A stretch of DNA of 64,000 nucleotides from Chryseobacterium ginsenosidimutans (GCF_030823405.1 NZ_JAUSXC010000001.1:3021001-3085000), one strand, 5' to 3'; numbered from the stretch's first letter, positions 24,991-33,080 are shown. Notes: generated from the sequence alone by a model not told the origin. Program-made: numbers and translations.

Positions 24991-25728
24991 ATGAAAAAAT
25001 TAATTTCAATGGATGCAGCAAAGCTTCATCATGCCGAACTTGGGCAGCTTATTGTCCGTTTCTATGAAGATTTTGGTACTTCAGCTTTAGATCCAAATAC
25101 AGATCCTGATTTCAAAAGGATGTTTGATGCTATTCAGGCTCAGATCCCCAATTACAACAGCGCACTCGATCAGGTACGTGCCAGCGAAGAATCTGCAAAA
25201 ATTGCTGATCTGGATGCCATTCGTGATGCCGATATTCAGGCCCTGAGGGACGCCATAAGACCTTACAGGAATGCCAAAACCCCAACCGAACAAGACGGAT
25301 ATGATCTTATAAAAATTCTTCTCGACCAATATAAGAATGTACAGAACGAGTCTTATGAAGAGGAAACCAACCGCCTCAATACCCTGCTGGAAAAACTGCT
25401 TTCCTCAGAATACAGCACTGCGGTTTCAGCTCTCGGACTGGTAAAATTTATCAATCATCTGGCAGATTCCAACACAGCATTCAACGATCTGTTTTCTCAC
25501 CGTTCTTTCAAAACCTCACAAAAGCAGGTCTACGATGTAAAAGCACTGAGAAAATTACTGACAATAGATTACAAGCAAATGTGTAATTATATCGCCACAT
25601 TAGCTGATGTAAAATCTGATCCCTTTTATCAGGATGTTCTCGCCATCATCAACAACGGAAGAAGCTATTTCGCCAATATTGTTCTGGCAAGGAGACAAGG
25701 GAAGAAAAATAATAGTCAGCCTGAATAA
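24991..25728 (+). CDS. DUF6261 family protein
   Basis: A 245-residue, almost wholly helical, acidic cytoplasmic protein. It opens MKKLISMDAAKLHHAELGQL and continues through helices with repeated Asp/Gln/Leu spacing, and ends with a basic tail (RRQGKKNNSQPE). These features fit DUF6261, a Bacteroidetes family without known function. It follows the palindrome array directly and shows no promoter of its own in the 78 bases between them, so the array may be part of its 5' leader. Its base composition is slightly more GC-rich than the neighbours, and terminator 25730-25757 follows. Confidence 0.72.
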   Translation: MKKLISMDAAKLHHAELGQLIVRFYEDFGTSALDPNTDPDFKRMFDAIQAQIPNYNSALDQVRASEESAKIADLDAIRDADIQALRDAIRPYRNAKTPTEQDGYDLIKILLDQYKNVQNESYEEETNRLNTLLEKLLSSEYSTAVSALGLVKFINHLADSNTAFNDLFSHRSFKTSQKQVYDVKALRKLLTIDYKQMCNYIATLADVKSDPFYQDVLAIINNGRSYFANIVLARRQGKKNNSQPE

Positions 25729-25729
25729 A

Positions 25730-25757
25730 GAAACCGCCTTTTGTGGGCGGTTTTTAT
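25730..25757 (+). terminator. Terminator of the DUF6261 gene
   Basis: Stem AAACCGCC/GGGCGGTTT with a TTTTGT-type loop, followed by a T-run, immediately after the stop codon. Confidence 0.75.
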
Positions 25758-25765
25758 TTTGAACC

Positions 25766-25926
25766 ATTAAGAAAATTAAGCGGTTAAGATTCATTAAGAA
25801 ATATCAAGATGTTTTTATAAAGCGAAATGTTGATTTAAGATTTTAACTAGTAATTCGTTTAACAGGATGCTTAAGAAAATCAATAGCTCTTATTTTAATC
25901 CTTCTTAACCGCTTAACTTTCTTATT
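25766..25926. repeat. TTAAG-rich inverted-repeat element (MITE-like?)
   Basis: Arms at about 25769-25788 and 25904-25923 (AAGAAAATTAAGCGGTTAAG and its complement) match over 20 bp with one mismatch, around a 115-bp centre. TTAAG or its complement occurs many times across the element. No transposase is nearby. Between here and 26192 the only other structure is the hairpin at 26035-26064, and a 61-codon frame is judged spurious. Confidence 0.55.
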
Positions 25927-26034
25927 CTTACTATCAAGCTTGTCATCTCGTAGCATAGTATCAAAAAAATATGTGAAAAGAGATCCCTACATTCACCTAA
26001 ACAATCCAGAAGGTTGTGATAAATACCAGACAAA

Positions 26035-26068
26035 AGAGACGGCACAAATTAATGTGCCGTCTCTTTTT
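26035..26068. terminator. Strong hairpin, probably a bidirectional terminator
   Basis: Perfect 12-bp stem AGAGACGGCACA/TGTGCCGTCTCT with a 6-base loop, with T-runs on both sides when read in each direction. On the minus strand it would end transcripts coming from the 26193-28036 genes. Confidence 0.7.
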
Positions 26069-26192
26069 ATAATTACTTTTGTTTTATGCAGATATCAGTC
26101 TCCACACCCGAAAAAGACGGTTTAAGCAACAGGTATAAAGCATGGAATGGTTTCAATTTTATCACAGATAAAATCCTTATGCCTTTATTCTT

Positions 26193-26434
26193 CTACACAA
26201 ATTCATTTGTATCGGCTTTATACGTCTTGTTAAAAATACCTGCCGTTTCAAGTTTTTTTATGTGAGCTTTCACGCCGTTAATTCTCGTTGCATAATGATT
26301 GCTTCAAATTCATTAGTATCAGATAAAATGAAATTAAAATTGCAGGAAATTTTATTATAACAATAAACTTCAGCCATTTTCAAAACCTCCTCCAGCAATT
26401 GTTTCATGTCTTTTTCAAATGTTTCTCTATCCAT
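26193..26434 (-). pseudogene. Small gene with single-base frameshift, unknown family
   Basis: An ATG at 26434 opens 54 codons (MDRETFEKDMKQLLEEVLKM, later ILSDTNEFEA) that stop at 26270. The next frame continues without break with SNHYATRINGVKAHIKKLE and TAGIFNKTYKADTNEFV, and stops at 26193. Joining EFEA to SNHYATR needs restoration of one missing base, giving about 81 residues. The protein would be small and helical and no family was recognised. It follows the NTF2-fold immunity gene on the same strand by 18 bases, so it may be another small conflict-related gene. A sequencing error is the main alternative. Confidence 0.45.
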
Positions 26435-26452
26435 TACAAAACTTCTAACATA

Positions 26453-26869
26453 TTACTTTCCATGAGTGATTTTTAAAATCTTCCCATTTTTCTTACTTAT
26501 AATAATCAGAAATGTTCCTCCAAAAGAATTATAAGCCAATGTTCCTTCTACAACATAATAATCTTTTAAATCACTTACCTTGTAGGGACGTTGTTTAGTA
26601 ATATTTTTCTCTCCGTATGTGCCAAAAAGAATAGGTTCAACAACTCTAATCACTATTTCAGGAGTTTCTATAATAATATTGTTGGGCTGGATAACATTAT
26701 GTTCTTTATTGGTCGTTAACACTTCATTAAGTTCTGCCTCAGCATATTCTTTGTCACTGCCGTTTGCTATTGTATACGAACCCAAATCAGGACTAACATT
26801 ATATTTTTTAGTACAACTCATGATAAGAAGTAAGACAAAAAGACAAATAATTTTGCTATAGTTTCTCAT
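26453..26869 (-). CDS. NTF2-fold immunity lipoprotein (Imm-NTF2-like)
   Basis: A 138-residue lipoprotein with lipobox LIMSC (residues 15-19). The mature part follows the NTF2-fold immunity family (PF15631) pattern: AEAELNEV helix, EPILFGTYGEKNITKQRPY, SDLKDYYVVEGTL and the closing GGTFLIIISKKNGKILKITHGK, including the family's terminal HGK. Such proteins protect against toxins of polymorphic systems. No cognate toxin is encoded beside it. It starts 3 bases after the retropepsin-like gene ends, so the two may share a transcript. Confidence 0.75.
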   Translation of the reverse strand: MRNYSKIICLFVLLLIMSCTKKYNVSPDLGSYTIANGSDKEYAEAELNEVLTTNKEHNVIQPNNIIIETPEIVIRVVEPILFGTYGEKNITKQRPYKVSDLKDYYVVEGTLAYNSFGGTFLIIISKKNGKILKITHGK

Positions 26870-26872
26870 AGT

Positions 26873-28036
26873 TTAGTTCAAATAATTTTTTTTATCCAAT
26901 TTAAAATCGAGAATTTTTTCACCTCTTTTTATTTTGATATCGATTGTTTTCTGATCTTTTTCAACTCTATTGGTTAAATAATGACATACCGAATCCTGAT
27001 CCAGATTATCCAAATTCACATTGTTGATACTTATGATGGAATCCCCTATTTTTAACGGAAATTTTTCCTGCTGAAAAACAAAAGCAACCATCGGTTTTGT
27101 ATCTATAAAACGATAACTGAACCCGAAAGACTCCAGTTTTGGAGCATTGTTTATGATTCGTTTCATATAGATCTTATTATTTTTCCAGTCAAAAATGAAA
27201 GCAAAATCTTTGAAGAATTCATTTCCGAGCCGATCTGAAGTACTGGTAGTAAATATCTCATTATGAAAAACTCTATTTCCTAAGGTCATAGAATCTATGC
27301 GGCAAATGTATCCTGCAACAGGCTTTGCAATCCCAAATGCCCCCGTCGATCTCGTCCCGAAAGTTTCTATCTTACGATTAGCTTTTTTGGGATCAAACTT
27401 AGTTTCCGCTACCTCAAACCTTCCTGAAAATCCTGTATCAAAAATAAACTCAATATCTTTATCAAAAAGACGTGTTTTTATAATCGGCGTTTTTTGAGGT
27501 TGTGGTTCAAAAGGAAGAACAGTATTATAATCTTTCAGATCAAAAAGTGACAAATCAGCGGTTGTTTCCAAAGAATTTTCAGCATAATTAACTCTCCAGA
27601 AAAGTTTTGCCATTTGGTTGGCTCCGATAATCCCGTCGACTTTCAGACAGCTTAATTCTGCAGCATTAAGATCCAAAACAATAGCTCCCACTTTTTTAAA
27701 AACCACCTGATCAACAGTCATTTCCGGAAGTTCCGTAAAGATCTGCTGCTGCGTCTTGTCATCAGAATCTTTTACCGATTTCTTATACTTTTTTTTGAGT
27801 TTCAGTTCATTATAAATAGCATGAGAAATAACAGTCGGAGCCCCGGAATCAAACAGAAAATTATAGATTTTTCCCTTGATACTGACCTTTACAAAAGGTA
27901 GTTCATTCTCATATCTCAGATTAATTTTCTCAATAGGATTCTTAAGCTGCACTTCCCCATTCTCAAAAAAACTTTTTTCCTGTGCGGAAATTGTAATTGT
28001 AGAGAATATGAGGAGCGTGTAGAGGATTTTTTTCAT
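26873..28036 (-). CDS. Retropepsin-like aspartic protease with C-terminal PDZ domain
   Basis: A 387-residue exported protein (signal peptide ending TISAQ). Two aspartic-protease motifs are present: FLFDSGAPTVIS (DSG, about residue 62) and FIFDTGFSGRFEV (DTG, about residue 200), so one chain could form both halves of the active site. A PDZ domain follows (residues about 300-387; FPLKIGDSIISINN). This layout is common in Bacteroidetes and may serve periplasmic quality control; substrates are unknown. It has a downstream lipoprotein gene on the same strand. Confidence 0.82.
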   Translation of the reverse strand: MKKILYTLLIFSTITISAQEKSFFENGEVQLKNPIEKINLRYENELPFVKVSIKGKIYNFLFDSGAPTVISHAIYNELKLKKKYKKSVKDSDDKTQQQIFTELPEMTVDQVVFKKVGAIVLDLNAAELSCLKVDGIIGANQMAKLFWRVNYAENSLETTADLSLFDLKDYNTVLPFEPQPQKTPIIKTRLFDKDIEFIFDTGFSGRFEVAETKFDPKKANRKIETFGTRSTGAFGIAKPVAGYICRIDSMTLGNRVFHNEIFTTSTSDRLGNEFFKDFAFIFDWKNNKIYMKRIINNAPKLESFGFSYRFIDTKPMVAFVFQQEKFPLKIGDSIISINNVNLDNLDQDSVCHYLTNRVEKDQKTIDIKIKRGEKILDFKLDKKNYLN

Positions 28037-28106
28037 TTGCTTATTTTACACGAAAATAAGGTTTTTTGTGGGGATGGGGAAATGAAAAACAGTCCTTTCT
28101 CAAACA

Positions 28107-28133
28107 AAAAAAGCCATCCTCCCGGACAGCTTT
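28107..28133 (-). terminator. Terminator-like hairpin after the frameshifted gene
   Basis: Imperfect stem AAAGCCATCC/GGACAGCTTT, T-rich flank on the minus strand. A close relative of this hairpin sits at 28857-28880. Confidence 0.5.
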
Positions 28134-28155
28134 CAAATATCATTTACATAAACTC

Positions 28156-28727
28156 CTATATTTTATCCAGAATTTTCTTCGGCAATACTTTTACCAGTTG
28201 AGATTTATATTCCTTTTCAAGAATGACAAACTTCCATGCCTTTTTATCTTTAGAAATAGCACAGGCTCTCATACTTGCATTGATGAGGTACGAACCTTCG
28301 TTGGCTAAATATTTTACATTATTCTTGCCATATTTAGCTGTCAAAGCGCTGCTTATTTTCTTTTTCATATCGTCATTCAGTGAACTGACATTGCATTTCA
28401 GTTTCAGAAAATAATTACTGATAGAAAAATATTCTCCGGTAATTAACTCAGGTTTTTCAATATTTCCAAACTGTAGATTCTGTACTTCAATTTTCATGAA
28501 AGGATTATTGTCATATTCAAAATCTGAGTCATCTGCTCTTTTGAAACGATGGTGAAAAATTTTGGATAGATACAGCTTACCGCATGATCTATCTGTTTGG
28601 TTTTAATACTGTTTACAAAATAAGTAAGTGATTTTTTTATTGCGGCATCATCAGGATTTGTTTTGGTCTGCGCAAAAGATACGAACGACAACAGAACGAA
28701 CAGAAATAGAAGTGATTTGGTTTTCAT
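28156..28727 (-). pseudogene. Exported hypothetical protein gene with single-base frameshift
   Basis: Two frames overlap by 4 bases (ATGA at 28497-28494). The first gives 77 residues with a signal peptide (MKTKSLLFLFVLLSFVSFAQ) and ends EQMTQILNMTIILS. The second continues NNPFMKIEVQNLQFG for 113 residues to ILDKI. Just before the stop the first frame reads ATGACAATAATCC; one extra A would give NMTNNPFMKIEV and a single product of about 189 residues. The body after the signal is helical, then beta-rich. The family was not recognised. Either an authentic 1-base deletion or a sequencing error explains it; two coupled proteins are less likely because the second lacks its own signal. Confidence 0.6.
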
Positions 28728-28856
28728 TATTGATTGATTGTTTACAAATTAAGACTATCCTTTAAATAGAAAGTTAATTAAACCTTCTGGATATAGTATT
28801 AAATCTGTCGCAGCATTTGGGCAAATCGTTACAGAATATATTTGAAATGAATAAAA

Positions 28857-28880
28857 AAAGCCATCCTTTCGGACGGCTTT
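28857..28880 (-). terminator. Terminator of the cyclophilin-FKBP gene
   Basis: Stem AAAGCCATCC/GGACGGCTTT with one wobble pair and a TTTC loop, followed on the minus strand by T-rich sequence. Confidence 0.7.
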
Positions 28881-28900
28881 TGAAATATTTTAAGATTCGA

Positions 28901-30016
28901 TTATTTTACTTTTACAAGCTCAACATCGAAAACTAACCATGCGTTTGGCGGGATCACACCTCCTGCACCTCTTTCTCCGTAACCCATTGCCGGCGGAATT
29001 AATAAAGTAGCAGTTTCACCTTCTTTTAATAAAAGGATACCTTCGTCCCAACCTTTGATCACTCTTCCCATTCCGATAGGAATTTCGATCGGCTCATTTC
29101 TCTTGAATGAAGAATCGAACTCCGTTCCATCTACTAACTTTCCTGCATAATGTACAGAAATATTATCACCTGATTTTGGAGCTTTTCCGTCAGTCGTTTT
29201 AGTGATTTTATAGTAAAGACCAGATTCAGTTTTTTGCATACCTGCTTTTAGATCTTCTACCATTTTCAATTGGTTTGCAGCAAATTCTTCTTCTTTTTTC
29301 TTTTTGTCAGCTTCTTCTTTAGCCATAGCAGCTTTGTTATTTTCTGCGATTTTAGCTTTTCCTTCCGTGAAAGTTTTTGCAGGATCGTAGTTTTTGTACT
29401 CGTCACCTTTACTGAAAACAGAAACTTTTTCTAAAACGATATCTGTTTTAGGTTTGTCCTGAGCTCCTTTTTCTACGTTTGCAATTGCATCTATCACATC
29501 ATTACCTTTTACCACTTTACCGAAGATCGTATGTTTCCCGTCTAACCAAGGAGTAGCAACTTCTGTAATGAAGAACTGAGAACCGTTTGTATTAGGTCCC
29601 GAATTCGCCATAGAAAGAATTCCTTTTCCTGTATGATGAAGGTCGTTTTTCTCGTCCTCAAATTTATATCCCGGATCTCCCATTCCTGTTCCCTGAGGAT
29701 CTCCCCCTTGGATCATAAAATCTTTAATCACTCTGTGGAAAATCGTTCCGTCATAGAAAGGAACTCCTTTTGCTTTAGCTTTGTTTTCGATTTTTCCTTC
29801 TGCAAGACCAATAAAATTAGCCACAGTTACAGGCGCTTTTTTATCTTCAAATTTTACGATCAAGTTACCTTTTGTCGTTTGAAGATTCGCATAAAGTCCG
29901 TCATTAAGACCTTCGTAAGTTTCTTTGTCTACGTTCATTTTTTTATAAATTGGTGTACAACTCATCAGCGAAATACTTGCCGCCGCCAGAATTATATTCT
30001 TGTTAAACAATTTCAT
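28901..30016 (-). CDS. Dual cyclophilin-FKBP peptidyl-prolyl isomerase lipoprotein
   Basis: A 371-residue lipoprotein (lipobox LMSC, residues 17-20) with two isomerase domains: cyclophilin type at about residues 40-200 (FHRVIKDFMIQGGDPQGTGMG, SGPNTNGSQFFI, WLDGKHTIFGKV) and FKBP type at about 265-371 (NISVHYAGKLVDGTEFDSS, GWDEGILLLKEGE, GYGERGAGGVIPPN). A charged helical linker of about 50 residues joins them. Such fusions assist protein folding in the Bacteroidetes envelope. It begins 3 bases after the stop of the GldI-like gene, forming an isomerase operon. Confidence 0.93.
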   Translation of the reverse strand: MKLFNKNIILAAASISLMSCTPIYKKMNVDKETYEGLNDGLYANLQTTKGNLIVKFEDKKAPVTVANFIGLAEGKIENKAKAKGVPFYDGTIFHRVIKDFMIQGGDPQGTGMGDPGYKFEDEKNDLHHTGKGILSMANSGPNTNGSQFFITEVATPWLDGKHTIFGKVVKGNDVIDAIANVEKGAQDKPKTDIVLEKVSVFSKGDEYKNYDPAKTFTEGKAKIAENNKAAMAKEEADKKKKEEEFAANQLKMVEDLKAGMQKTESGLYYKITKTTDGKAPKSGDNISVHYAGKLVDGTEFDSSFKRNEPIEIPIGMGRVIKGWDEGILLLKEGETATLLIPPAMGYGERGAGGVIPPNAWLVFDVELVKVK

Positions 30017-30019
30017 TTA

Positions 30020-30529
30020 TTATAATGCTTTTAATTTTATGATTAATGGGATATCGTTGTCTATTTTTTTCTCGTCTCCATAAGTTCCGTATGCCAGAGA
30101 AGACGGAACCAAAAGCGTAACTTCCTCACCGTCATGTATAAAACGCAAAGCATTTTCTACAGCTTTTAATTCATCAAAGTGTCCGAATTTGGCATCTCTT
30201 CTTTCAATCGGCTGATCATAGATCTTAGTTTCGTCAAAGTCATACAGATCATAAGAATACGAAATCAAGGTATTATCCTGTCTTCTCTGTCTTTGGTCGA
30301 AACCTTCTGCACTTACCCAATAATTAAGCTGGGTAGGATAATATTTTACAGGTTGATTATTGATCCATTCCTGCATATGTATTCTTTCCTGAGTATTTAG
30401 GTTTTTCATTCGATCTCTGGAAATATTCAGGTCTTCTTTGCTTAGAACACCGCCAACAGGAGGATGAGTCTGTGCATTTTTGCTGCAGCTCAATAATCCT
30501 AAAACTGATATGAAGAGTATTTTTTTCAT
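30020..30529 (-). CDS. gldI: GldI-like FKBP-type peptidyl-prolyl isomerase lipoprotein
   Basis: A 169-residue lipoprotein with lipobox LLSCS (Cys15). The C-terminal half is an FKBP-like domain: LISYSYDLYDFDETKIYDQ, FGHFDELKAVENALRFIHDGE, VPSSLAYGTYGDEKKID. The N-terminal part (DRMKNLNTQERIHMQEWI, then YYPTQLNYWVS) is what I recall of GldI, a gliding-motility-associated lipoprotein of flavobacteria. Several aromatic residues of the FKBP pocket appear altered, so isomerase activity is uncertain. It is the first gene of the operon with the dual isomerase. Confidence 0.75.
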   Translation of the reverse strand: MKKILFISVLGLLSCSKNAQTHPPVGGVLSKEDLNISRDRMKNLNTQERIHMQEWINNQPVKYYPTQLNYWVSAEGFDQRQRRQDNTLISYSYDLYDFDETKIYDQPIERRDAKFGHFDELKAVENALRFIHDGEEVTLLVPSSLAYGTYGDEKKIDNDIPLIIKLKAL

Positions 30530-30667
30530 AAACTTTTGCGAAAATACACATTTCAGGAATCAATTACAAAACTTAAAGAACTTATTGAAACAAAAGTTTG
30601 AACAATTTCTAAAAATAACTTGGCAGGAATAATTATATCTTTTAAACTATTAAGATCGTTTTAAAAC

Positions 30668-30700
30668 AAAAAAGCCGGAAAAAATTTCCGACTTTATATT
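30668..30700 (-). terminator. Terminator of ilvE
   Basis: Imperfect stem AAGCCGGAAA/TTTCCGACTT with short AAA loop, T-run on the minus strand, 16 bases after the stop codon. Confidence 0.6.
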
Positions 30701-30715
30701 ATTTTAAGTTTAAGA

Positions 30716-31786
30716 TTAAACTGTTTCCAAAACATGATCAACCAATACTCTCCATCCGAAAGGATCTTCTGCAAGGTTAGTTTGTAAATCTACCAAATCA
30801 TTTTTTAAAGTAACCGCAAAGCTTTCTTCGTCTGATAATCTTGGTAATTCCAATTTCTCCCCATTATACCCCAAAGCTTGAAAAACTGTTGTTACAACTG
30901 CTGTTCCTACTCCCCAAACTTCTTTCAAAGTTCCGTTTCTCTGAGCTTCTACTACATCTTTTACTTTAATAGGCTCTATTTTTACTTCAATTCCTCTTCT
31001 TTTAGCCAATTGAATGAAGCTGTCTCTTGTAACACCGTCTAAGATTTTTTCTGAAGTCGGCGGCGTGAAGATCGTATCATTAATTCTTACGAAAACGTTC
31101 ATTGTCCCACTTTCCTCAAAATATTCGTGAGTAGCATCATCTGTCCAGATAATCTGCTCATATCCTTCTTCAATAGCCAACTGAGTCGGGTAAAAAGACG
31201 CAGCATAGTTTCCTGCAGCCTTAGCAGAACCTACTCCCCCGCTTGCAGCTCTTGAATAATGATCAGAAATTTTCACAGAAACAGGTTCTGTATAATACAT
31301 TTTTGCAGGTGTTGCAACAATTGCAAACATATATTTATTAGCCACTCTTGCTTTTAAAGCTTCTTCTGTAGCAAATATCAAAGGTCTGATATATAAAGAA
31401 TTACCTTCTCCCTGAGGAATCCAGTCTCTATCGATGTCAACCAATGCTTTCAATCCTTCCAAGAAAATTTCTTCAGTTACCTGAGGCATTGCAAGACGCG
31501 CCGCCGATTTGTTGATACGTTCAAAATTCTTTTCGGGCCTGAAAAGGAAAACCTGTCCGTCTTTGTCTTTATAGGCTTTCATACCTTCAAAACAAGCCTG
31601 TCCGTAATTTACCCCCATCATTGCAGGTGTAAACGCCATAGGACCATAAGGAACCAATTTCACATCTCCCCATTTTCCATCTTCATACTCGCATATTATC
31701 ATATGATCTATAAAAGTATTTCCGAAAGAAAAATTAGTTGGATCGAATGTAGAAATTCTGGAGTTTTCAGTTTTTTGAATTATCAT
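30716..31786 (-). CDS. ilvE: Branched-chain amino acid aminotransferase
   Basis: A 356-residue class IV PLP aminotransferase, catalysing the last step of leucine, isoleucine and valine synthesis and the first of their breakdown. Motifs: NYGQACFEGMKAYKDKDG near residue 56, the PLP lysine in GGVGSAKAAGNYAAS (about residue 198), EYFEESGTMNVFV and TPPTSEKILDGVTRDS. The length fits the eukaryote-like group II enzymes common in Bacteroidetes. It stands alone, divergent from mnmD. Confidence 0.95.
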   Translation of the reverse strand: MIIQKTENSRISTFDPTNFSFGNTFIDHMIICEYEDGKWGDVKLVPYGPMAFTPAMMGVNYGQACFEGMKAYKDKDGQVFLFRPEKNFERINKSAARLAMPQVTEEIFLEGLKALVDIDRDWIPQGEGNSLYIRPLIFATEEALKARVANKYMFAIVATPAKMYYTEPVSVKISDHYSRAASGGVGSAKAAGNYAASFYPTQLAIEEGYEQIIWTDDATHEYFEESGTMNVFVRINDTIFTPPTSEKILDGVTRDSFIQLAKRRGIEVKIEPIKVKDVVEAQRNGTLKEVWGVGTAVVTTVFQALGYNGEKLELPRLSDEESFAVTLKNDLVDLQTNLAEDPFGWRVLVDHVLETV

Positions 31787-31811
31787 TTCTAAAATTTTTT
31801 ATGATGTTCTA

Positions 31812-31858
31812 CAAATTTAACATAATTTTCTAAATATAAAAATTTTAGAGTAAATTTG
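31812..31858. promoter_or_regulatory. Divergent -7 elements between ilvE and mnmD
   Basis: A minus-strand TAAATTTG (31819-31812) precedes ilvE and a plus-strand TAAATTTG (31851-31858) precedes mnmD; both fit TAnnTTTG. The mnmD element lies only 12 bases before its TTG start. Clear -33 boxes were not seen. Confidence 0.4.
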
Positions 31859-31870
31859 TAAAAAAATAGC

Positions 31871-32545
31871 TTGAAAAGAGAAATTAAAACCACAAACGAC
31901 GGAAGTAAAACATTGTTTATCAATAATTTAAATGAAAACTACCATTCCCATCATGGCGCTCTCCAGGAAGCAGAACACGTGTTTATCAAAAACGGATTAA
32001 ATCTAATAAATGATTGCGAAATTAATATTTTAGAACTCGGTTTTGGAACAGGTTTGAATGTTTTAGTGACAATTAATGAATATTTAAAAACTGACAAAAA
32101 TCATATCATTAACTATTTTTCTCTGGAAAAGTATCCCATAAATGAATCTGAAATTAACGATTTGGCATATTTTGAGCTCTTTGATAACCTGGAATTCAAA
32201 AATATTTATCAAAAAATTCATCATGCAGAGTGGGAAAAGTCAGTTGAAATCCTTAATGGTTTTAATCTGAAAAAGATACAATGCGACTTCTTTGATCTGA
32301 AAGACATAGACTTACCAAAAATCAACCTTGTTTATTTTGATTGTTTCGGCGCAAGAGTCCAGCCTGATCTTTGGGAAAAACCACTCTTCGAATTGGTTTC
32401 GGATAAAATGGCAGTTAACGGAATTTTAACAACTTACTCTTCTAAAGGAAGCGTAAGGAGAATCTTACAGGAGCTCAATTTTAAAGTAGAAAAGAAACAA
32501 GGTCCTCCGGGGAAAAGAGAGATGATCAATGCGATCAAGTTATAA
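31871..32545 (+). CDS. mnmD: tRNA 5-methylaminomethyl-2-thiouridine(34) methyltransferase MnmD
   Basis: A 224-residue SAM-dependent methyltransferase equal to the N-terminal half of MnmC, completing the mnm5s2U34 wobble modification. Motifs: NENYHSHHGALQEAEHVFI, the SAM loop ILELGFGTGLNVLVT, YFDCFGARVQPDLWEK and the C-terminal TYSSKGSVRRILQ plus GPPGKREMI, all typical. The start codon is TTG; no ATG upstream is in frame. It is a stand-alone MnmD as in Gram-positives, without the FAD oxidase half. Confidence 0.9.
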   Translation: MKREIKTTNDGSKTLFINNLNENYHSHHGALQEAEHVFIKNGLNLINDCEINILELGFGTGLNVLVTINEYLKTDKNHIINYFSLEKYPINESEINDLAYFELFDNLEFKNIYQKIHHAEWEKSVEILNGFNLKKIQCDFFDLKDIDLPKINLVYFDCFGARVQPDLWEKPLFELVSDKMAVNGILTTYSSKGSVRRILQELNFKVEKKQGPPGKREMINAIKL

Positions 32546-32633
32546 TGAGCCAAATCCGGATCCTTAATTTTAAGTACTTTACTCTTTTAATAATTAATTT
32601 TAATGTTTAATTTAGCTATACAAATTATTAAAT

Positions 32634-33050
32634 ATGATAGATAAGATCAACATTAGAGTTTACGCCTGTGCTGTGAAAGATAAAAAAGTTTTGACTTTAT
32701 TTGAAGAATATGCAGGTGAACCTTTAATGAAATTTCCGGGTGGCGGACTGGAATTTGGCGAAGGATTAATAGATTGCTTACATCGTGAATTCGATGAAGA
32801 ACTAAATGTAAAAATTAAAGTGGTAGAACATTTTTATACACAGGAAGACTTCCTTGTTTCCCGCTTCAGAGAAAACGAGCAGTTGCTTACCATATATTAT
32901 ATAGTAAACATTGTGAATGAAGAAGATTTTCTAATTCTTGATCCATGCATTGAAAAAACAGAATGGATCGACATAAACACTCCTGACAACCCCTTTCCTT
33001 TACCAATTGATAAAATTGTTTTTGATAAATTAAAAGAAAGATTCCTGTAA
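32634..33050 (+). CDS. NUDIX hydrolase
   Basis: A 138-residue nucleotide-diphosphate-type hydrolase. The Nudix box is complete: GGLEFGEGLIDCLHREFDEEL (spread over about residues 37-57), with G-x5-E-x7-RE-x2-EE. The preceding MKFPGGG is also typical. The substrate (a nucleoside diphosphate derivative) is not predictable. The stop codon lies inside a 30-bp palindrome that acts as terminator. Confidence 0.88.
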   Translation: MIDKINIRVYACAVKDKKVLTLFEEYAGEPLMKFPGGGLEFGEGLIDCLHREFDEELNVKIKVVEHFYTQEDFLVSRFRENEQLLTIYYIVNIVNEEDFLILDPCIEKTEWIDINTPDNPFPLPIDKIVFDKLKERFL

Positions 33051-33072
33051 AATATTTTACAGGAATCTTATT
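33039..33072. terminator. 30-bp perfect palindrome overlapping the NUDIX stop codon
   Basis: AGATTCCTGTAAAAT followed directly by its complement; the NUDIX stop TAA at 33048-33050 lies in the left arm. T-rich flanks on both strands make it a plausible shared terminator for the convergent NUDIX and DUF4294 genes. Confidence 0.65.
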
Positions 33073-33080
33073 TATTACTA

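Noticed and set aside
25940..26125. 61-codon plus-strand ORF
   Set aside because: Runs through the perfect hairpin at 26035-26064 and has no recognisable feature.
28494..28497. ATGA overlap read as two translationally coupled genes
   Set aside because: The second frame has no signal peptide and joins the first smoothly with one added base, so one broken gene is more likely.
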